Shown here one piece after another: positions 1 through 8,929 of a stretch of 64,000 nt of DNA; the stretch's first letter is position 1, and every line of letters starts with the position of its first letter. The notes below the pieces were generated by a model, which searched no databases, was not told the origin of the DNA, and saw only the letters and a program-made list of their open reading frames with translations. This DNA is from Baekduia soli (GTDB taxonomy: Bacteria > Actinomycetota > Thermoleophilia > Solirubrobacterales > Solirubrobacteraceae). Both the position numbers and the translations under genes were made by a program. The stretch covers positions 868,001 to 932,000 of the forward strand of contig NZ_CP042430.1 of assembly GCF_007970665.1 (NCBI RefSeq), in the 5' to 3' direction.

Positions 1-1
1 G

Positions 2-52
2 GGCCTGCCCGCCGGCCCCCACGCGCACGCCGCGTTCGACCGGGCCGGCTGA
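2..52 (+). CDS. 3' end of an upstream gene (partial)
   Basis: An open frame enters from the left edge and stops at a TGA at 50-52, leaving about 16 residues (ending AAFDRAG). All third positions are G or C, as in the real genes here. It is too short to identify. The gap to the next promoter is about 50 bases, consistent with the end of a separate transcript. Confidence 0.3.
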   Translation, partial: GLPAGPHAHAAFDRAG

Positions 53-103
53 TCGGCGCCCGCGCGCCCCGACGTCGGCGTCCAGACGTCTCTGGACACC
101 GTC

Positions 104-131
104 CTCAAGCGCGCCGGTGATCGACCGAGAA
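104..131 (+). promoter_or_regulatory. sigma-28-like promoter of the flgB operon
   Basis: CTCAAG (104-109), a 14-base spacer, then ACCGAGAA (124-131). The layout matches the other CTCAAG/(G/A)CCGATCA sites in the window, although the last three bases of the -10 deviate. It lies 73 bases upstream of flgB, the first gene of the rod operon, so it probably drives flgB through fliI. Confidence 0.55.
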
Positions 132-204
132 CCAGGAGTGGGTCACCAAGGCCGGTGACCGAGGCAGAGCCCAAGGACGGGCGACGAACTTCCGCACGTC
201 CCTC

Positions 205-561
205 ATGGAGCTCTTCGACACCACCCAGACCGGCCTGGAGCGCGCGCTCTCGGGCTCCGCCCTCCGCCAGGAGGCGATCGCGTCCAACATCGCGAACGTC
301 AACACGCCCGGCTACCGGCGCCAGGACGTCGACTTCCAGTCCGCCCTGCAGGCCGCCTGGGGCGAGGGCAGGTCGGCCGTGGAGGCGGTGAGCCCCGCGG
401 TATCGGTCGACCCGACCGCCGCGGTGCGCCAGGACGGCAGCTCCGTCGACATCGACGTCGAGTCGGCCGCCCAGAGCAAGAACGGGCTCCAGTACGAGGC
501 GATCACCACGGTGCTCAAGACGCGCAACGCGATCCTGCGCTCGGCGATCGGGATCAACTGA
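205..561 (+). CDS. flgB: flagellar basal-body rod protein FlgB
   Basis: 118 residues, near the family's usual length. FlgB is a proximal rod subunit exported by the flagellar type III system. The rod-family signature is at residues 26-38 (ASNIANVNTPGYR), followed by a hydrophilic middle and the amphipathic C-terminal helix that pairs with the N-terminal helix in rod proteins. First gene of a run ordered flgB-flgC-fliE-fliF-fliG as in Bacillus. Its TGA overlaps the ATG of flgC. No strong ribosome binding site is visible before the ATG at 205; the signature position supports that start. Confidence 0.96.
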   Translation: MELFDTTQTGLERALSGSALRQEAIASNIANVNTPGYRRQDVDFQSALQAAWGEGRSAVEAVSPAVSVDPTAAVRQDGSSVDIDVESAAQSKNGLQYEAITTVLKTRNAILRSAIGIN

Positions 562-1004
562 TGGGCCTCTTCGACGCCATCGACGTCACCGGGTCCGGCC
601 TGTCGGCCGAGCGCCTGCGCATGGACGTCACGGCCGAGAACCTCGCCAACGCGCAGACGACCAAGGACGCCAGCGGCCAGCCCTACCGCCGCAAGGAGGT
701 CGTCCTCCAGCAGGCCGGCACCTCGAGCTCCTTCGGCACCGTGCTGCAGAACGCGATGGGCGGCACCTCGGCCGTGCGCGGCGTGCAGGTCGCCGGCATC
801 GTGCAGGACTCCACCCCGCTCAAGCGCATCTACGACCCCGGGCACCCCGACGCCGACAAGAACGGCTACGTGACCATGCCCAACGTCAACACCGTGACGG
901 AGATGACCGACCTCATCTCCTCGTCGCGCGCCTACGAGGCCGACGTCACGGCGATGCAGACGGCCAAGCAGATGTTCACCAAGACGCTGGACATCCTGCG
1001 CTGA
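561..1004 (+). CDS. flgC: flagellar basal-body rod protein FlgC
   Basis: 147 residues, typical FlgC length. Proximal rod subunit acting beside FlgB and FliE. The rod-family motif near residues 27-40 reads MDVTAENLANAQTT, and the C-terminus carries the conserved heptad helix (DLISSSRAYEADVTAMQTAK). The start codon overlaps the flgB stop (TGATG), and the stop overlaps the fliE start in the same way, so the three are translationally coupled. Confidence 0.96.
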   Translation: MGLFDAIDVTGSGLSAERLRMDVTAENLANAQTTKDASGQPYRRKEVVLQQAGTSSSFGTVLQNAMGGTSAVRGVQVAGIVQDSTPLKRIYDPGHPDADKNGYVTMPNVNTVTEMTDLISSSRAYEADVTAMQTAKQMFTKTLDILR

Positions 1005-1324
1005 TGCCGATCGACCCCTCCATGGCGCTCAAGGGCGTCACCGGCGGCCCGGAGTGGTCCGTCGGCGCGCTCGACGGCACGCCGGTCGGCTCGGGCACCT
1101 CGGGCGCGAGCTTCGGCGCGATGCTCGGCAACCAGATCAGCGCGCTCGAGCAGTCCCAGAGCGCGGCGGCGGGCGCCTCGCGCTCGCTGGCCGACGGGAC
1201 GGCGACCGACCCGACCCAGGCGATCATCGCCGTCGAGCGCGCGCAGCTCTCCATGCAGCTGGCCTCCCAGCTGCGTACGAAGGGCGTCGAAGCCCTCCAG
1301 GACATCTTCCACACGCAGGTCTAA
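1004..1324 (+). CDS. fliE: flagellar hook-basal body complex protein FliE
   Basis: 106 residues. FliE joins the MS ring to the rod and is among the first export substrates. The conserved C-terminal block is present (QLSMQLASQLRTKGVEALQD). The N-terminal third is low complexity and carries FGAML at residues 37-41, which fits the FxxxPhi gate-recognition motif known from rod and hook substrates. Coupled to flgC by TGATG. A 33-base gap follows before fliF. Confidence 0.94.
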   Translation: MPIDPSMALKGVTGGPEWSVGALDGTPVGSGTSGASFGAMLGNQISALEQSQSAAAGASRSLADGTATDPTQAIIAVERAQLSMQLASQLRTKGVEALQDIFHTQV

Positions 1325-1357
1325 CGCCCCACCCTCCGACTTGGAGCCCCTCCCTCC

Positions 1358-2899
1358 ATGGCTCTCCTGAACTCCATGAGCACGAAGGGCAAGCTGACGC
1401 TTGCCGGCTGTGCCCTCGCCTTCCTGGCCGCCGCCGTCCTCATCATGAAGATGGCGGGCGCTCCGTCGTACACGACGGTGATGACCGGGGTCGACCCGGC
1501 CAAGGCCAGCCAGATCACCGCGGCGCTGAGCGCCGTCGGCGTCTCGAGCGAGATCCAGAACGGCGGTACCGCGATCGCCGTCCAGAAGGGCAAGGAGACG
1601 CTGGCGGCGACGACCCTGGCCGCCAAGGGGCTGAACAGCACCTCGACGCAGCCCGGCTTCGAGATCCTCGACAAGCAGAAGCTCGGCGCCTCCAGCCAGC
1701 AGCAGCAGATCGCCTACCAGCGCGGCCTGGAGGGCACGATCGCCAACACGGTCTCCCAGATCCAGGGCGCCTCCGGCGCGCAGGTGCACCTCACCCTGCC
1801 CCAGGACAACCTCTTCGCCGACGAGTCGCGCGGCGCGACCGCCGCGGTGCTGTTGCCCAACGACGGCAGCGCGCTGGACGGCAACGCCGTGCGCGGCATC
1901 GCCAACCTCGTGGCCTCCTCGGTCCCCGGCCTGAAGGCCTCGGCCGTGACGATCACCGACGGCAGCGGCGCGATGCTCTGGCCCGCGGCCGACGGCGGCT
2001 CCGACAGCGGCGGTCTGCCCGCCAAGACGGCGGCCGAGACCCGCTACAACCTGGCCTCCGAGTCCGACCTGCAGAGCCTGCTGGACCGCACGCTCGGTCC
2101 CGGCAAGGCCCAGGTCGAGGTGCACTCCGACCTCAACGTCGACAAGATCGACCAGCAGGCGCTGACCTACGGCACCAAGGGCGTGCCGCAGACCGAGAAG
2201 AAGCAGACCGAGACGCTGACGGGCGCCGGCGCCGGCGCCGCCGCGGGCGCCGCGGGCACCGCTAGCAACCTGCCGGGCTACGCCGCCGGCAGCGCGACGG
2301 GCGGGTCGGCCAAGAACAACTACAAGAACACGACGACCGACAGCGCGTTCGCGATCGACAAGAAGATCACGAAGACGACGGTCGCCCCCGGCGCGGTCAA
2401 CAACCTCCAGGTCTCCGTCCTGGTCGACAAGAACGCCAAGCTGGCCGCGGCCGACATCACGGCGCTGAACAAGACGCTGTCCAGCGCCGCGGGCATCCAG
2501 GCCAAGCGCGGCGACGTGCTGACGATCAACCAGGTCGCCTTCGCCAAGCAGCCCGCCGCCGCCAAGGCCGCCGGCCTGCCGATCCCGCCCGCCTTCGCCG
2601 GCATCCTCAAGGGCGTGGGCATCGGCCTCGGCGCGCTGATGTTCCTGTTCTTCGTCACCCGCCACCTGCGCAAGCGCGAGCGCGAGACGCTCACCGACGA
2701 GCCCAGCTGGCTGCGCCAGCTCGAGGCCCACCGCCCGACGCTCGAGATCCCCGAGTCGATGCTGAGCCCCGCGGGCGAGGCCATGCCGCCCGTCGCCAAC
2801 GGCGACCCGCGCCGCCAGCAGCTCGAGACGCTCATCAGCCAGGACCCTGAGCGCGTCGCCACGCACCTGCGCCAGTGGATCACCGAGGACGCCCACTGA
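1358..2899 (+). CDS. fliF: flagellar M-ring protein FliF
   Basis: 513 residues. FliF builds the MS ring in the cytoplasmic membrane around the export gate. A first membrane segment lies near residues 13-30 and a second near 412-435 (FAGILKGVGIGLGALMFLFF). Ring-building motifs of the YscJ/FliF fold sit between them, with an Ala/Gly-rich insert around residues 285-320. The C-terminal cytoplasmic tail (DPERVATHLRQWI) is the usual FliG-binding end. A GGAG precedes the ATG at 1358 by about 14 bases. The stop overlaps the fliG start. Confidence 0.96.
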   Translation: MALLNSMSTKGKLTLAGCALAFLAAAVLIMKMAGAPSYTTVMTGVDPAKASQITAALSAVGVSSEIQNGGTAIAVQKGKETLAATTLAAKGLNSTSTQPGFEILDKQKLGASSQQQQIAYQRGLEGTIANTVSQIQGASGAQVHLTLPQDNLFADESRGATAAVLLPNDGSALDGNAVRGIANLVASSVPGLKASAVTITDGSGAMLWPAADGGSDSGGLPAKTAAETRYNLASESDLQSLLDRTLGPGKAQVEVHSDLNVDKIDQQALTYGTKGVPQTEKKQTETLTGAGAGAAAGAAGTASNLPGYAAGSATGGSAKNNYKNTTTDSAFAIDKKITKTTVAPGAVNNLQVSVLVDKNAKLAAADITALNKTLSSAAGIQAKRGDVLTINQVAFAKQPAAAKAAGLPIPPAFAGILKGVGIGLGALMFLFFVTRHLRKRERETLTDEPSWLRQLEAHRPTLEIPESMLSPAGEAMPPVANGDPRRQQLETLISQDPERVATHLRQWITEDAH

Positions 2900-3942
2900 T
2901 GGGCACCGCGGTCCAGCGCACGGGCGCGCGCGGCCTGACGGGCCGGCAGAAGGCGGCGGTCTTCCTCATCACGATCGGCTCGGCCGCGGCCGCCGAGGTG
3001 CTCAAGCACCTCAGCGAGCGCGAGGTCGAGGCGCTGTCGGGCGAGATGGCCGCGCTGTGGCGCGTGAAGTCCGAGACGGCCGACCAGGTCGTGCAGGAGC
3101 TCGCCGAGCGCTTCGGCAGCGCGACCGACTTCGCGATGGGCGGCCCGCAGTTCACCCGCGAGGTGCTCGAGCACCTGCTCGGCGCCGAGCGCGCGGACGA
3201 GATCCTCGGCCAGATCACCTCCTCGGCCGAGCTGCGGCCCTTCGACTTCCTGAGACGCACCCCGCCGGAGCAGATCGCGACGTTCCTGGCCGACGAGGCC
3301 CCGCAGACCGTCGCGCTCGTCGTCGCCTCGCTGCACACGTCGCTGGGCGCGAAGGTGCTGGGCTGCCTGCCCGGCGAGCTGCAGGCCGACGTCGCCATGC
3401 GCATCGCCACGATGGAGGACACGAACCCCGGCGTGGTCGAGGACATCGAGCGCGGGCTGCGCCTCAAGCTCTCCAACGTCCTGACCCAGGAGTTCTCGCA
3501 GGCCGGCGGCGTCGACTCGCTCGCCGAGCTGCTCAACCGCGCCGGGCGCTCGACCGAGCGCACCGTGCTCGAGGCGATCGCGCAGGCCGACGGCGAGCTG
3601 GCCGACGAGATCCGCCAGAAGCTCTTCACGTTCGACGACATCATCATCCTCAGCGACCGCGACATCCAGCTCCTGCTGCGCGACGTGGACCAGAAGGACC
3701 TCGCCCTCGCACTGCGCGGGGTCAGCGACGAGGTCAAGGACACCATCTTCCGCAACATGTCCCAGCGCGGGACGGAGATGCTCAAGGAGGAGCTCGACAC
3801 CGGCAAGCCGCAGCGGCGGTCGGTCGTCGAGGAGGCCCAGAGCCGCATCGTCGCCTCGATCCGCCGCCTGGAGGAGGCCGGCGCGATCACGATCGGGCGC
3901 GGCGGCGAAGAGGGCGAGTCCACCGAGGACGACATCATCTGA
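2899..3942 (+). CDS. fliG: flagellar motor switch protein FliG
   Basis: 347 residues from the ATG at 2899, which overlaps the fliF stop (TGATG). The start matches the family's beginning (LTGRQKAAVFLITIG). FliG is the rotor protein between FliF and FliM that interacts with MotA. N-terminal, middle and C-terminal domains are all recognisable, with the charged C-terminal motor region around residues 240-310 (FDDIIILSDRDIQLLLRDVD). The stop overlaps the start of fliH. Confidence 0.96.
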   Translation: MGTAVQRTGARGLTGRQKAAVFLITIGSAAAAEVLKHLSEREVEALSGEMAALWRVKSETADQVVQELAERFGSATDFAMGGPQFTREVLEHLLGAERADEILGQITSSAELRPFDFLRRTPPEQIATFLADEAPQTVALVVASLHTSLGAKVLGCLPGELQADVAMRIATMEDTNPGVVEDIERGLRLKLSNVLTQEFSQAGGVDSLAELLNRAGRSTERTVLEAIAQADGELADEIRQKLFTFDDIIILSDRDIQLLLRDVDQKDLALALRGVSDEVKDTIFRNMSQRGTEMLKEELDTGKPQRRSVVEEAQSRIVASIRRLEEAGAITIGRGGEEGESTEDDII

Positions 3943-4546
3943 TGGACACGCGCGCGTTCGAGTTCCCGGCCCTCGAGGCCCCGCCCGGACTGGAGCCCTA
4001 CCCGGGCCCCGCCCTGGCCCCGCCCCGCCGGACCTGGCCGCCGAGGCCGAGGCCGCGCGCGCCGCCGGCCGCGAGGAGGGCCTGCAGATGGGCCTGCTCG
4101 AGGCCCAGCAGCACATCGCCCCTGCGATCTCCGCGCTGCAGCAGGCCGCCGCCGAGCTCGGCGCCGAGCGCGACCGCGTCTGCGCTGCGGTGGAGTCCGC
4201 CGCCGTGCAGCTCGGCCTGAAGATCGCCGAGCAGGCGCTGGCCGCCGCGGTCGCCGCCGACCCCGTCGTCGTCGTCGACGTCGTGCGCGGCGCGCTGCGC
4301 CGTCTCGTCGAGCGCGACCGCGTCACCGTCCTGGTCAACCCCGAGGACCTCGACCTCGTCCGCGAGGCGTCCGAGCGCCTGGTCGCCGAGCTCGGCGGGA
4401 TCGAGCACTGCGACGTCCAGGCCGAGCGCCGCGTCGCGCGGGGCGGGGCCATCGTCCGCACCGTCGACGGCGAGGTCGACGCGACGCTGGCGACCAAGCT
4501 CTCCCGTGCCCGCGAGGTCCTCGAGGCCGAGCTGCGCCGTGCCTGA
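3942..4546 (+). CDS. fliH: flagellar assembly protein FliH, apparently frameshifted near its start
   Basis: FliH regulates the FliI ATPase. The ATG at 3942 overlaps the fliG stop (TGATG), as everywhere in this operon, and opens a coding-like frame (MDTRAFEFPALEAPP). FliH-like coding then continues in another frame, from about 4020 to the stop at 4546. The intact frame contains EEGLQMGLLEAQQHIAPAI and the C-terminal FliH core. The 605 bases need one extra base to be in frame (201 residues). The shift lies among runs of four C at 4007-4010, 4018-4021 and 4023-4026. The longest undisturbed piece from an ATG is 4088-4546 (152 residues). A sequencing error is most likely, but a real lesion is possible. 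Confidence 0.82.
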
Positions 4547-6017
4547 GGCCCTGCTCGAGCGCCTCGGCGAGGCCGGGCGCGCCGTCGCTCGCGCCGACCT
4601 CCACCGCCTGCACGGCCGGGTGAGCGACCTCATCGGGCTGATCGTCGAGGCCACCGGCCTGGAGGCCGAGGTCGGCGAGGTCTGCGACGTGCGCACGGGC
4701 CGCGACGCCGCCACGGGCGGCTGGACCACGCTGCCGGCCGAGGTCGTCGGCTTCCGCTCGGGGCGCACGCTGCTCATGCCGCTGGGCGAGATGCAGGGCA
4801 TCGGCCCCGGCGACGTCGTGACCGCGACGGGGCGCCGCGTGTCGGTCCCGACCGGGGCCGCCCTGCTCGGGCGCGTCCTGGACGGCCTGGGCAACCCGAT
4901 CGACGGCGGCCCGTCGCTGGAGGGTCTCGCGCACCGGCCGATCGTCGGCTCGCCGCCATCCCCGCTGGAGCGGCCGCGCATCACCGACCGCGTGACGCTG
5001 GGCGTGCGCGCGCTGGACTCGCTCGTCCCGTGCGGCCGCGGCCAGCGCCTGGGCATCTTCGCCGGCTCGGGAGTGGGCAAGTCCTCCCTGCTGGGGATGA
5101 TCGCCCGCTCGACGTCGGCCGACATCAACGTGATCTGCCTCGTCGGCGAGCGCGGCCGCGAGGTCCGGGAGTTCATCGACCGCGATCTCGGCCCCGCCAT
5201 CGAGCGCTCCGTCGTCGTCGTGGCGACCTCCGACCAGCCCGCGCTCGTGCGCATCAAGGCCGCGCTGACGGCGACGGCCATCGCCGAGCACTTCCGCGAC
5301 CAGGGCGCCGACGTGATGTTGATGATGGACTCGGTCACCCGCTTCGCGATGGCCCAGCGCGAGGTCGGGCTGGCGATCGGCGAGCCGCCGGCCACGCGCG
5401 GCTACACGCCGTCGGTCTTCGCGCTGCTGCCCAAGCTGCTCGAGCGCTCGGGCACCAGCCCCGAGGGCTCGATCACCGCCCTGTACACGGTGCTCGTCGA
5501 CGGCGACGACATGAACGAGCCCGTCGCCGACGCGGTGCGCTCGATCCTGGACGGCCACATCGTCCTCACGCGCGAGCTCGCGCACGCCGGCCACTACCCG
5601 GCCGTCGACGTGCTCCAGTCCGTCTCGCGCCTGGAGCGCGAGATCAACGCGCCCGACGTGCTGGAGGGCGCCACGCGACTGCGCTCGCTGCTGGCCGCCT
5701 ACCGCGACAAGCGCGACCTCATCGCCATCGGCGCCTACGAGCGCGGCTCGGACCCGGTGACCGACCGGGCCATCGACCTCAAGGACGCGATCGACGGCTT
5801 CCTCAAGCAGCGCCCCGAGGAGGCCGTCCCCGGCCCCGACTCCGACGACGCGCTGCTGCGCACGGTCGGCTACGTCGGCACGTCGGTCGGCGAGCTGGCC
5901 GCCGAGCTCGGCGCCGGCGACGAGATCCCGCTCGCCCGCGTCGCCGCCGACCTGGGCCTGGAGCCCGCGGTCGCGACCGGCCCGTCGGCCATCCCGCCCC
6001 TCAACCTCGCGGTGTAG
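4539..6017 (+). CDS. fliI: flagellum-specific ATPase FliI
   Basis: 492 residues from the GTG at 4539, which overlaps the fliH stop; an alternative GTG lies at 4506. FliI is the peripheral hexameric ATPase of the flagellar type III export apparatus. Walker A is visible as FAGSGVGKSSL and Walker B as DVMLMMDSVTR, plus the F1-beta-like PATRGYTPSVFALLPKLLER. The protein is longer than most FliI (about 440) because of an acidic, Ala-rich C-terminal tail. Partners FliH and FliJ flank it. Confidence 0.96.
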   Translation: MPEALLERLGEAGRAVARADLHRLHGRVSDLIGLIVEATGLEAEVGEVCDVRTGRDAATGGWTTLPAEVVGFRSGRTLLMPLGEMQGIGPGDVVTATGRRVSVPTGAALLGRVLDGLGNPIDGGPSLEGLAHRPIVGSPPSPLERPRITDRVTLGVRALDSLVPCGRGQRLGIFAGSGVGKSSLLGMIARSTSADINVICLVGERGREVREFIDRDLGPAIERSVVVVATSDQPALVRIKAALTATAIAEHFRDQGADVMLMMDSVTRFAMAQREVGLAIGEPPATRGYTPSVFALLPKLLERSGTSPEGSITALYTVLVDGDDMNEPVADAVRSILDGHIVLTRELAHAGHYPAVDVLQSVSRLEREINAPDVLEGATRLRSLLAAYRDKRDLIAIGAYERGSDPVTDRAIDLKDAIDGFLKQRPEEAVPGPDSDDALLRTVGYVGTSVGELAAELGAGDEIPLARVAADLGLEPAVATGPSAIPPLNLAV

Positions 6018-6048
6018 CGGGCTCCTGTCCGAACAGGCGTCCACGCAC

Positions 6049-6076
6049 CTCAACGAGCCACGGCACCGGCCGACCA
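6049..6076 (+). promoter_or_regulatory. sigma-28-like promoter before fliJ
   Basis: CTCAAC (6049-6054), a 14-base spacer and GCCGACCA (6069-6076). It lies in the 69-base gap between fliI and fliJ. Only 10 bases separate the -10 box from the fliJ ATG, so the mRNA leader would be a few bases long. Confidence 0.5.
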
Positions 6077-6086
6077 CCTGGGCGAG

Positions 6087-6542
6087 ATGGAGACCCCCTT
6101 CCGATTCGGCCTCGAGCGGGTGCGCGAGATTCGCGCGCACGACGAGCAGCAGGCCAAGGAACGGTTCGCCGCAAGCCTCAACGAGCGGCTGCGCGCCGAG
6201 GCGGTGCTGCGCGCCGCGCAGGAGCGCCTCGACGACGCGCGCGGTCCCGGCGCGCCCGCGGCCCCCGTGGCGGTCTCCGGCCAGACGCTCCTGGCCCGCC
6301 AGGCCTGGGTCGACCGCCTGCAGCGCTCGCGCGAGGACGCACAGCGCCGCCTGCAGGGCACCGACGAGGACCTGCGCCGCGTCCGCGTCGAGCTCACCGA
6401 CGCCAGCCGGCGCCGCGAGGTGCTCGACAAGCTCAAGGAGCGCCAGCGCGAGGCCCACCGCCAGGCCGCCGAGCGCCGCGAGAGCGCCGCGCTGGACGAG
6501 ATGGCGCTGGCCGTGCACTCCCGCAGGCGGGCGGCGGCATGA
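6087..6542 (+). CDS. fliJ: flagellar export protein FliJ
   Basis: 151 residues with the FliJ opening (FRFGLERVREIRAHDEQQAK) followed by long charged helices rich in Arg, Glu, Ala and Gln, the expected antiparallel coiled coil. FliJ is the central stalk of the FliI ring and an export chaperone escort. It overlaps the following gene by ATGA (6539-6542). FliJ is poorly conserved in sequence; position after fliI and the coiled-coil pattern make the call firm. Confidence 0.9.
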   Translation: METPFRFGLERVREIRAHDEQQAKERFAASLNERLRAEAVLRAAQERLDDARGPGAPAAPVAVSGQTLLARQAWVDRLQRSREDAQRRLQGTDEDLRRVRVELTDASRRREVLDKLKERQREAHRQAAERRESAALDEMALAVHSRRRAAA

Positions 6543-7180
6543 GCATCACCGCCATCGGCTCGCGCGTCGCCGAGATCGACCAGATGGTCGCCACCGTCGG
6601 CGGGCAGGTCGTACCGCCGACCTCCACCTTCGCCTCCGCGCTGCAGTCCGCGCAGGGCGCGACCCAGACCTCGACCGCCACGGGCACCGCGGGCGGCGAC
6701 ACCCCCTTCGGAGCCGAGATCGATGCGGCAGCGACACGGAACGGGATCGACCCCGCACTCCTCAAAGGCCTCATCAGGCAGGAGTCGGGGTTCGATCCGG
6801 CCGCGCGGTCCGGCGCCGGCGCCGTGGGGCTCACGCAGCTCATGCCCGGCACCGCGGCGTCCCTGGGCGTCGACCCGACCGACCCGGCGCAGGCCATCGA
6901 CGGCGGCGCGCGCTACCTCAAGCAGCAGCTCGACCGCTTCGGCGGCGACGCCTCCAAGGCCCTGGCGGCCTACAACGCCGGCCCCGGCGCCGTGGCGCGC
7001 TACGGCGGAGTGCCGCCCTACGCCGAGACCCAGGACTACGTCAGCAACGTCCTGGCCTTCGCCGACCAGTACCGCGCAGCGGGCACGGCCGCGCCCGTCG
7101 CGGCGCTCCCGGCGACCACCACGCCCGTCCTGGCCGCCCCGGCCGCGACCGGCGCCTCCCTGGACTTCTCCACCCTCTGA
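6539..7180 (+). CDS. lytic transglycosylase, flagellar-locus type
   Basis: 213 residues. A Slt/MltE-type transglycosylase domain occupies about 60-175. The catalytic Glu is E82 (LIRQESGFDP), followed by GAVGLTQLMPGTA and AAYNAGPGAV. It should cleave peptidoglycan so the rod can pass, the role FlgJ plays elsewhere. There is no ordinary signal peptide. Instead the N-terminus reads MSITAIGSRVAEIDQM, then STFASAL with an FxxxL at residues 31-35, resembling a type III export signal. Coupled to fliJ by ATGA and to fliK by TGATG. Confidence 0.9.
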   Translation: MSITAIGSRVAEIDQMVATVGGQVVPPTSTFASALQSAQGATQTSTATGTAGGDTPFGAEIDAAATRNGIDPALLKGLIRQESGFDPAARSGAGAVGLTQLMPGTAASLGVDPTDPAQAIDGGARYLKQQLDRFGGDASKALAAYNAGPGAVARYGGVPPYAETQDYVSNVLAFADQYRAAGTAAPVAALPATTTPVLAAPAATGASLDFSTL

Positions 7181-8907
7181 TGCGACCCATCCCCATCACG
7201 CCCTCTGCCGAGGCGCGCAGCCGCCCGCCGGGACCCGACACGGGCTCACCGCCCGGAGCGGGCGGCGGCGACTTCGCCGCCCTGCTGCACCAGACCACGG
7301 CCCGGACCGCACCTGCGGAAGGCCCCCAGACCCAGCCGGCGCAGGCGCTGCACGACCGCGCCGACTCGGCCGCGGCCGCCGACGCGGCGCTCGCACCCGA
7401 CGCTGCCACGGCGGCGGCTGCGGCCCTGGCCGCGGCCCCCGTCGCGCCCTCGGTGGCCGCCGAGCACGCCGGGGCCGGCGCGGCGCCCGAGCCCGGCGAC
7501 GCCCGCGAGGCCGCGGGCGATGCGGCCCCGGACCCTGCTGCGCCCGCGCCGCCCGTCGCGCCACCGCTGCCGCTCGTCGATCCCGCCGCCGCGGTGCCCG
7601 CGCCCGTGACCGCCGCCGCGGCGCCCGCCGCGACGCACGGCGAGCCGATCGTCCCGGCCCGGCCGCGCCTGGCCACCCCGGCCGTTCCCGCCCGCCGACC
7701 GGCCGAGGTCGGCGCGGTGCCCGGCCCCGACGCCGGCATGCCTGGCGCGGCGCCCGTCCCCGCTCCGCCCGCCGGCGCCCAGGCGTCCGTCCCCGCGGCG
7801 GCCGGCGCCCAGGCGCCTGCCCCCGCCGGCGCGCTGGTGACCCCTGCGCCGGTGACCCCTGCGTCGGGGGCGCCCGCGACCCCACCGGCGTCGTCGTCGA
7901 CCGCGACCCCGGGGCCGGCCGACCAGCCGCACCGGGCGGCCGAGGCCGGGGCGCCGTCCCTGCCGTCCCTGCCGTCCGCGCCGTCCGCGGCCGCGACGAC
8001 CTCTGCTCAGGACGCCGCGGCCGCGACGTCCGCAGCGATCACGCCGCCGTCCGCGCCCGCCGCCGCAGCATCGACGACTCACGGCGGCGGCACCCCCGCC
8101 GTGGCGGTCGCCGGCGATCCCGCTCGTCCCGAAGGCCCGTCCCCGGCCGGTCCCGACGCCGCGCCCGCCGGCCCGGGCCGGCGGGCCGACACCGGCACGG
8201 GCACCGGCACCTCCGGCAGCCCGGAGCACCAGGGCCATGGTCCGGGCGACCGCGCGCCCGGGACGCTCGCCGCGGCCGCGGCCGCTCCCGCCGCGCCGGC
8301 GGCCGACCTGCCGCCATCCGCGGCAGCCGCGCCGGCGGCGCCGCCCGCCGACGTCGCGCCCCTCGCGCCGGCCACGAGCACCGCCCCCGCGCCGATGGCG
8401 CAGGCCGCGCCGGCGCCCTCGGCCCCCGCACCGATCGCCGCGGCGCCCGTCGCGCTCACGTACGCCTCGCTGCATGGCGCGGTCGAGCGCGTCCACGACC
8501 TCGTGCGCATCGCGACGATGCGCTCCGGCGGCGCCCGCGCCACGCTGCAGCTCAAGCCCGTCGAGCTCGGTGCGGTCGACGTGCAGCTGCGGACCACCCG
8601 AGACGGCCTGGTCGCCACGATCAGCGCCCAGGACCACGCCGGCCTCGCCGCGCTCCAGCAGGCCGGCGGCGAGCTGCGCCGCTCCCTCGAGGACCGCGGC
8701 GTCGCCCTGCACCGGCTGGACCTCCAGCTCAGCCCCGGGCCCGACGGCCGCGGCGCGGGCGACGGGGGCGCGGGGCGCTCGTCCACCGGCGGGCGCCGCC
8801 CGGCCCCCTCGGCCGTGACGCCCGTGGGCGAGGAGCCCGCCGGCGCCGAGATCCTGGTCGCCACCGTGACCCGGGCCGCCACCGGCCTCGTCGACATCCA
8901 GGCCTAG
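7180..8907 (+). CDS. fliK: flagellar hook-length control protein FliK
   Basis: 575 residues. Residues 1 to about 425 are an Ala/Pro-rich, low-complexity molecular-ruler region with small internal repeats. Residues about 430-530 are the conserved Flg_hook domain (ATLQLKPVELGAVDVQLRTT, then GVALHRLDLQL). FliK measures the hook and switches the export gate from hook to filament substrates through FlhB. FAALL at residues 32-36 fits an export-gate motif. It starts at the TGATG overlap with the transglycosylase gene. The extreme base composition of the ruler is a likely spot for sequence variation. Confidence 0.9.
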   Translation: MRPIPITPSAEARSRPPGPDTGSPPGAGGGDFAALLHQTTARTAPAEGPQTQPAQALHDRADSAAAADAALAPDAATAAAAALAAAPVAPSVAAEHAGAGAAPEPGDAREAAGDAAPDPAAPAPPVAPPLPLVDPAAAVPAPVTAAAAPAATHGEPIVPARPRLATPAVPARRPAEVGAVPGPDAGMPGAAPVPAPPAGAQASVPAAAGAQAPAPAGALVTPAPVTPASGAPATPPASSSTATPGPADQPHRAAEAGAPSLPSLPSAPSAAATTSAQDAAAATSAAITPPSAPAAAASTTHGGGTPAVAVAGDPARPEGPSPAGPDAAPAGPGRRADTGTGTGTSGSPEHQGHGPGDRAPGTLAAAAAAPAAPAADLPPSAAAAPAAPPADVAPLAPATSTAPAPMAQAAPAPSAPAPIAAAPVALTYASLHGAVERVHDLVRIATMRSGGARATLQLKPVELGAVDVQLRTTRDGLVATISAQDHAGLAALQQAGGELRRSLEDRGVALHRLDLQLSPGPDGRGAGDGGAGRSSTGGRRPAPSAVTPVGEEPAGAEILVATVTRAATGLVDIQA

Positions 8908-8929
8908 ACCCCCGACCAAGGACACCACC

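Noticed and set aside
932-2896. Long minus-strand open frames opposite fliE, fliF and many other flagellar genes
   Set aside because: They are shadows caused by the very high GC content. Their predicted proteins are low-complexity Arg/Gly/Ala strings, whereas the plus-strand frames match known families.
7180-8450. Short repeats in the fliK ruler as a mobile or regulatory repeat
   Set aside because: They are in-frame Ala/Pro codon repeats expected of a low-complexity ruler region.
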